Origin: JALZVT01 sp039029135
GTDB lineage: Bacteria > Pseudomonadota > Gammaproteobacteria > Pseudomonadales > Azotimanducaceae
Direction of reading: 5' to 3'
Length of the DNA: 13,360 nucleotides
Assembly (NCBI GenBank): GCA_039029135.1
Contig: JBCCGT010000045.1
Coordinates: 1-13,360 of the forward strand
The notes beneath the pieces were generated by a model, which saw nothing but the letters and a program-made list of their open reading frames with translations, searched no databases and was not told where the DNA came from. The position numbers were made by a program, and so were the translations under genes. Below, in pieces: positions 12,048-13,360 of this stretch. Numbering within the stretch: position 1 is the first letter of the stretch; each line of letters begins with the position of its first letter.

Positions 12048-12899
12048 GTGGCAGACGCACCGGCACGCTGCGCGGAGGCCTGCCTCGCCAGCGGCGAGCC
12101 GATGCTGGGCAGCGCGATCAACGTCGACGTCTGGCTGATGCTGGAATACCGCCTGGCCTGGCATGCCAAGGCGACCGACCACAACTCTCTGCCCGCGTCC
12201 ACACAGCATTGGCTGAGCGCCACCGTGGAGCGCTACACCGCGCTGGGCAAGAAGGCGCGCGTGCAGTTCATTCGTCGACCGGAGAGGGACCACGACCTGA
12301 CGCTGTTCGTCGCGGACCGAGGGCGCCTGACGCGCCTCGACGCGACCAACTACGCCGAGTTCGACGCCCTCGATCTCACGCTGGATGCACTAGAGACCGT
12401 CGACGAGCCCCAGTACTTCGTCTGCACCAACGCCAAGCGCGACCTGTGCTGCTCGCGCCTCGGCCGCCCGGCCTACGCGCGGCTGCACGCCCTCGTCGGC
12501 GGCCGCGCTTGGCAGACCACGCACACGGGCGGCCACCGGTTCGCGCCCAACGTGCTGACGCTGCCGGACGCGCGCCTCTACGGGCGCGTGTTCGCGGACG
12601 ACGTGGAGCGCCTCGTTGCGTCCATCGAGGCGGGCGAGATCGCGTGGGACTATCTGCGCGGCACGACAGCCTACCCGGCGGTGGCGCAGGTCGCCGAGCG
12701 CGCCGCGTCGCCGGGTGCGCGGCTGCTGACCTGCGAGGCCGATTGCGCCACCTTCGAGCTATCCGCGGACGGCGCCGACGCACAGCGGCAGACGCTGCGG
12801 GTGGGGCCGGGGGAAGCGGTCTACGAATCACCGCCGAGCTGCGGCAAACCCGTCGATCAGTATCGGCCGCTGCGCGTCCTTGAAGTCGAGACGACCTAG
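12048..12899 (+). CDS. sucrase/ferredoxin-like (Apd1/Aim32-type) thioredoxin-fold [2Fe-2S] protein
   Basis: 283 residues from the GTG at 12048. The frame stays open well upstream, but there it runs antiphase inside the beta-barrel gene. A later ATG (12103) would cut the conserved opening C8-A-E-A-C12...SGEPMLGSA, so the GTG is preferred although it lacks a clear ribosome binding site; coupling to the stop 10 bp upstream may help. Family marks: VWLMLEY (28-34), VCTNAKRDLCCSRLGRPAY (125-143) with C126, C134 and C135, then HTGGHRFAPNVLTLP (159-173) with H159 and H163, and YGRV (178-181). In Apd1/Aim32-type proteins a Cys pair and an HxxxH pair hold a bis-histidine [2Fe-2S] cluster; both pairs are here. 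Probably a cytoplasmic redox protein. The 'sucrase' name is historical. Confidence 0.88.
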   Translation: MADAPARCAEACLASGEPMLGSAINVDVWLMLEYRLAWHAKATDHNSLPASTQHWLSATVERYTALGKKARVQFIRRPERDHDLTLFVADRGRLTRLDATNYAEFDALDLTLDALETVDEPQYFVCTNAKRDLCCSRLGRPAYARLHALVGGRAWQTTHTGGHRFAPNVLTLPDARLYGRVFADDVERLVASIEAGEIAWDYLRGTTAYPAVAQVAERAASPGARLLTCEADCATFELSADGADAQRQTLRVGPGEAVYESPPSCGKPVDQYRPLRVLEVETT

Positions 12900-12927
12900 C
12901 AGGCCGTTCAAAAAACAGCGCGCAGAA

Positions 12928-12945
12928 CCGCTTTTCAACAAGCGG
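12928..12945. terminator. small hairpin between convergent genes
   Basis: CCGCTT (12928-12933) and AAGCGG (12940-12945) pair perfectly around a 6-base loop, in the 46-bp gap between the ferredoxin-like gene's stop (12899) and the convergent ccmI stop (12946). It could end transcripts from both sides. The stem is short and no long T run follows. Confidence 0.45.
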
Positions 12946-13360
12946 CTAAGGAACCGGCTCGCTCAGCACCACGCGATACGCGTGTTCGCCCGCGGCCTCG
13001 ACCACGCCATCGAAATCGCCCGGCTGGCGCGACGCCTGGCCGGCGCGGCTGAGATGCGCGGTCACGCGATAGTCGCGCGCGCTCGACAGCGGTCGCGACG
13101 GCAGCATGCTGTCCACGTCAGTCAGCTCGATATCAACCGGCAGCTCGCCCAGCGCAAGGCGGCGCACGGCGACAGGCATGATCACGCCCTCCTGACGCAC
13201 CACGACAAAGACCACGCCCGCGCCGACGTCGGCGCCGGGCGGCAGCGCCGCGGACAGCGCAATGCGCACGGCGCTGGGGCCGGGTTGCTGGGGCTGGGCG
13301 GGCGGCGCGGCCGCGCCGCCCGCCACGAAACTGACGCGCTCGATCTGGGGGGGATGCGCG
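12946..13360 (-). CDS. ccmI: cytochrome c biogenesis protein CcmI, C-terminal part (partial)
   Basis: The 3' end of a gene that enters from the right edge; the frame stays open to position 13360, so the true start is outside. About 138 residues are visible. They carry the C-terminal periplasmic domain of CcmI/CycH: VRIALSAAL, VVFVVVRQEG-IMPVAVRRLALGELP, a D-S-M-L segment (VDSMLPSRPLSS), VTAHLSRAGQA and PGDFDG. In CcmI this domain binds apocytochrome c and hands it to the CcmFH heme lyase; the N-terminal membrane part and TPR repeats would be upstream. A Pro/Gly/Ala linker (GGAAAPPAQPQQPG) precedes the domain. The residues usually read P-L-A-V are P-V-A-V here. Last gene of a probable ccm operon outside the window. 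Confidence 0.8.
   Translation of the reverse strand, partial: AHPPQIERVSFVAGGAAAPPAQPQQPGPSAVRIALSAALPPGADVGAGVVFVVVRQEGVIMPVAVRRLALGELPVDIELTDVDSMLPSRPLSSARDYRVTAHLSRAGQASRQPGDFDGVVEAAGEHAYRVVLSEPVP

Noticed and set aside
12209..12883. Second long + strand frame within the ferredoxin-like gene
   Set aside because: Arg/Gly-rich shadow in another phase with no motif; the C-pair/HxxxH frame is the coding one.
1..13360. CRISPR array, tRNA, rRNA or insertion sequence
   Set aside because: No regularly spaced repeats, no cloverleaf-like or rRNA-conserved segments, and no transposase or terminal inverted repeats were seen; the only mobile element is the integron.

Overview
The window looks like a chromosomal segment of a GC-rich gammaproteobacterium, perhaps marine or sediment-dwelling. 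The clues are an integron integrase of the IntI type, a HupE/UreJ-type membrane protein, the C-terminal domain of the cytochrome c maturation factor CcmI at the right edge, Gram-negative secreted and outer-membrane proteins, and frequent GTG starts. The assignment is an inference from gene content; no rRNA or tRNA is present to fix it.

Left end (1-1756): the proximal end of an integron. A tyrosine recombinase with the integron-specific insertion (intI, + strand) reads rightwards. On its other side lie an attI-like region with a GTTAGGC core, a first gene cassette (about 46-570) with one small tail-anchored membrane protein on the - strand, a well-formed attC site (40-137), and the first bases of a second cassette that runs off the window. 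This region is visibly more AT-rich than the rest.

1753-5105 (- strand): a GFA/CENP-V-type zinc protein overlaps intI tail to tail by four bases. Upstream of it is a tightly packed five-gene operon. In transcription order it encodes a CxxCH cytochrome-like lipoprotein, a HupE/UreJ-type polytopic membrane protein, a single-pass 'transmembrane anchor' protein, and two tandem paralogous four-helix membrane proteins (DUF6644-like). Three of the junctions are coding overlaps (20 bp, GTGA, ATGA). This is the strongest candidate for a poorly described system: an envelope complex joining a c-type heme protein to a putative metal transporter and small histidine-bearing membrane proteins.

5106-9553: a divergent intergenic region with a palindrome, then a secreted protein of unknown function with a Lys/Ala-rich tail (+). 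It converges on an alpha/beta hydrolase with an SCP2-like N-terminal extension (-), which is followed upstream by a secreted type-B carboxylesterase (-). A possible pseudoknot covers the hydrolase ribosome binding site, and an 8-bp palindrome sits at the likely esterase promoter.

9554-11301: a phytanoyl-CoA-dioxygenase-like Fe(II)/2-oxoglutarate oxygenase (-) diverges from a short-chain dehydrogenase (+). With the two hydrolases they suggest lipid, ester or terpenoid breakdown, although no pathway is fixed by the sequence.

11302-13360: a small outer-membrane beta-barrel protein (+) is followed 10 bp later by a sucrase/ferredoxin-like (Apd1/Aim32-type) thioredoxin-fold [2Fe-2S] protein (+). 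The window closes with the 3' part of ccmI (-), transcribed towards it.
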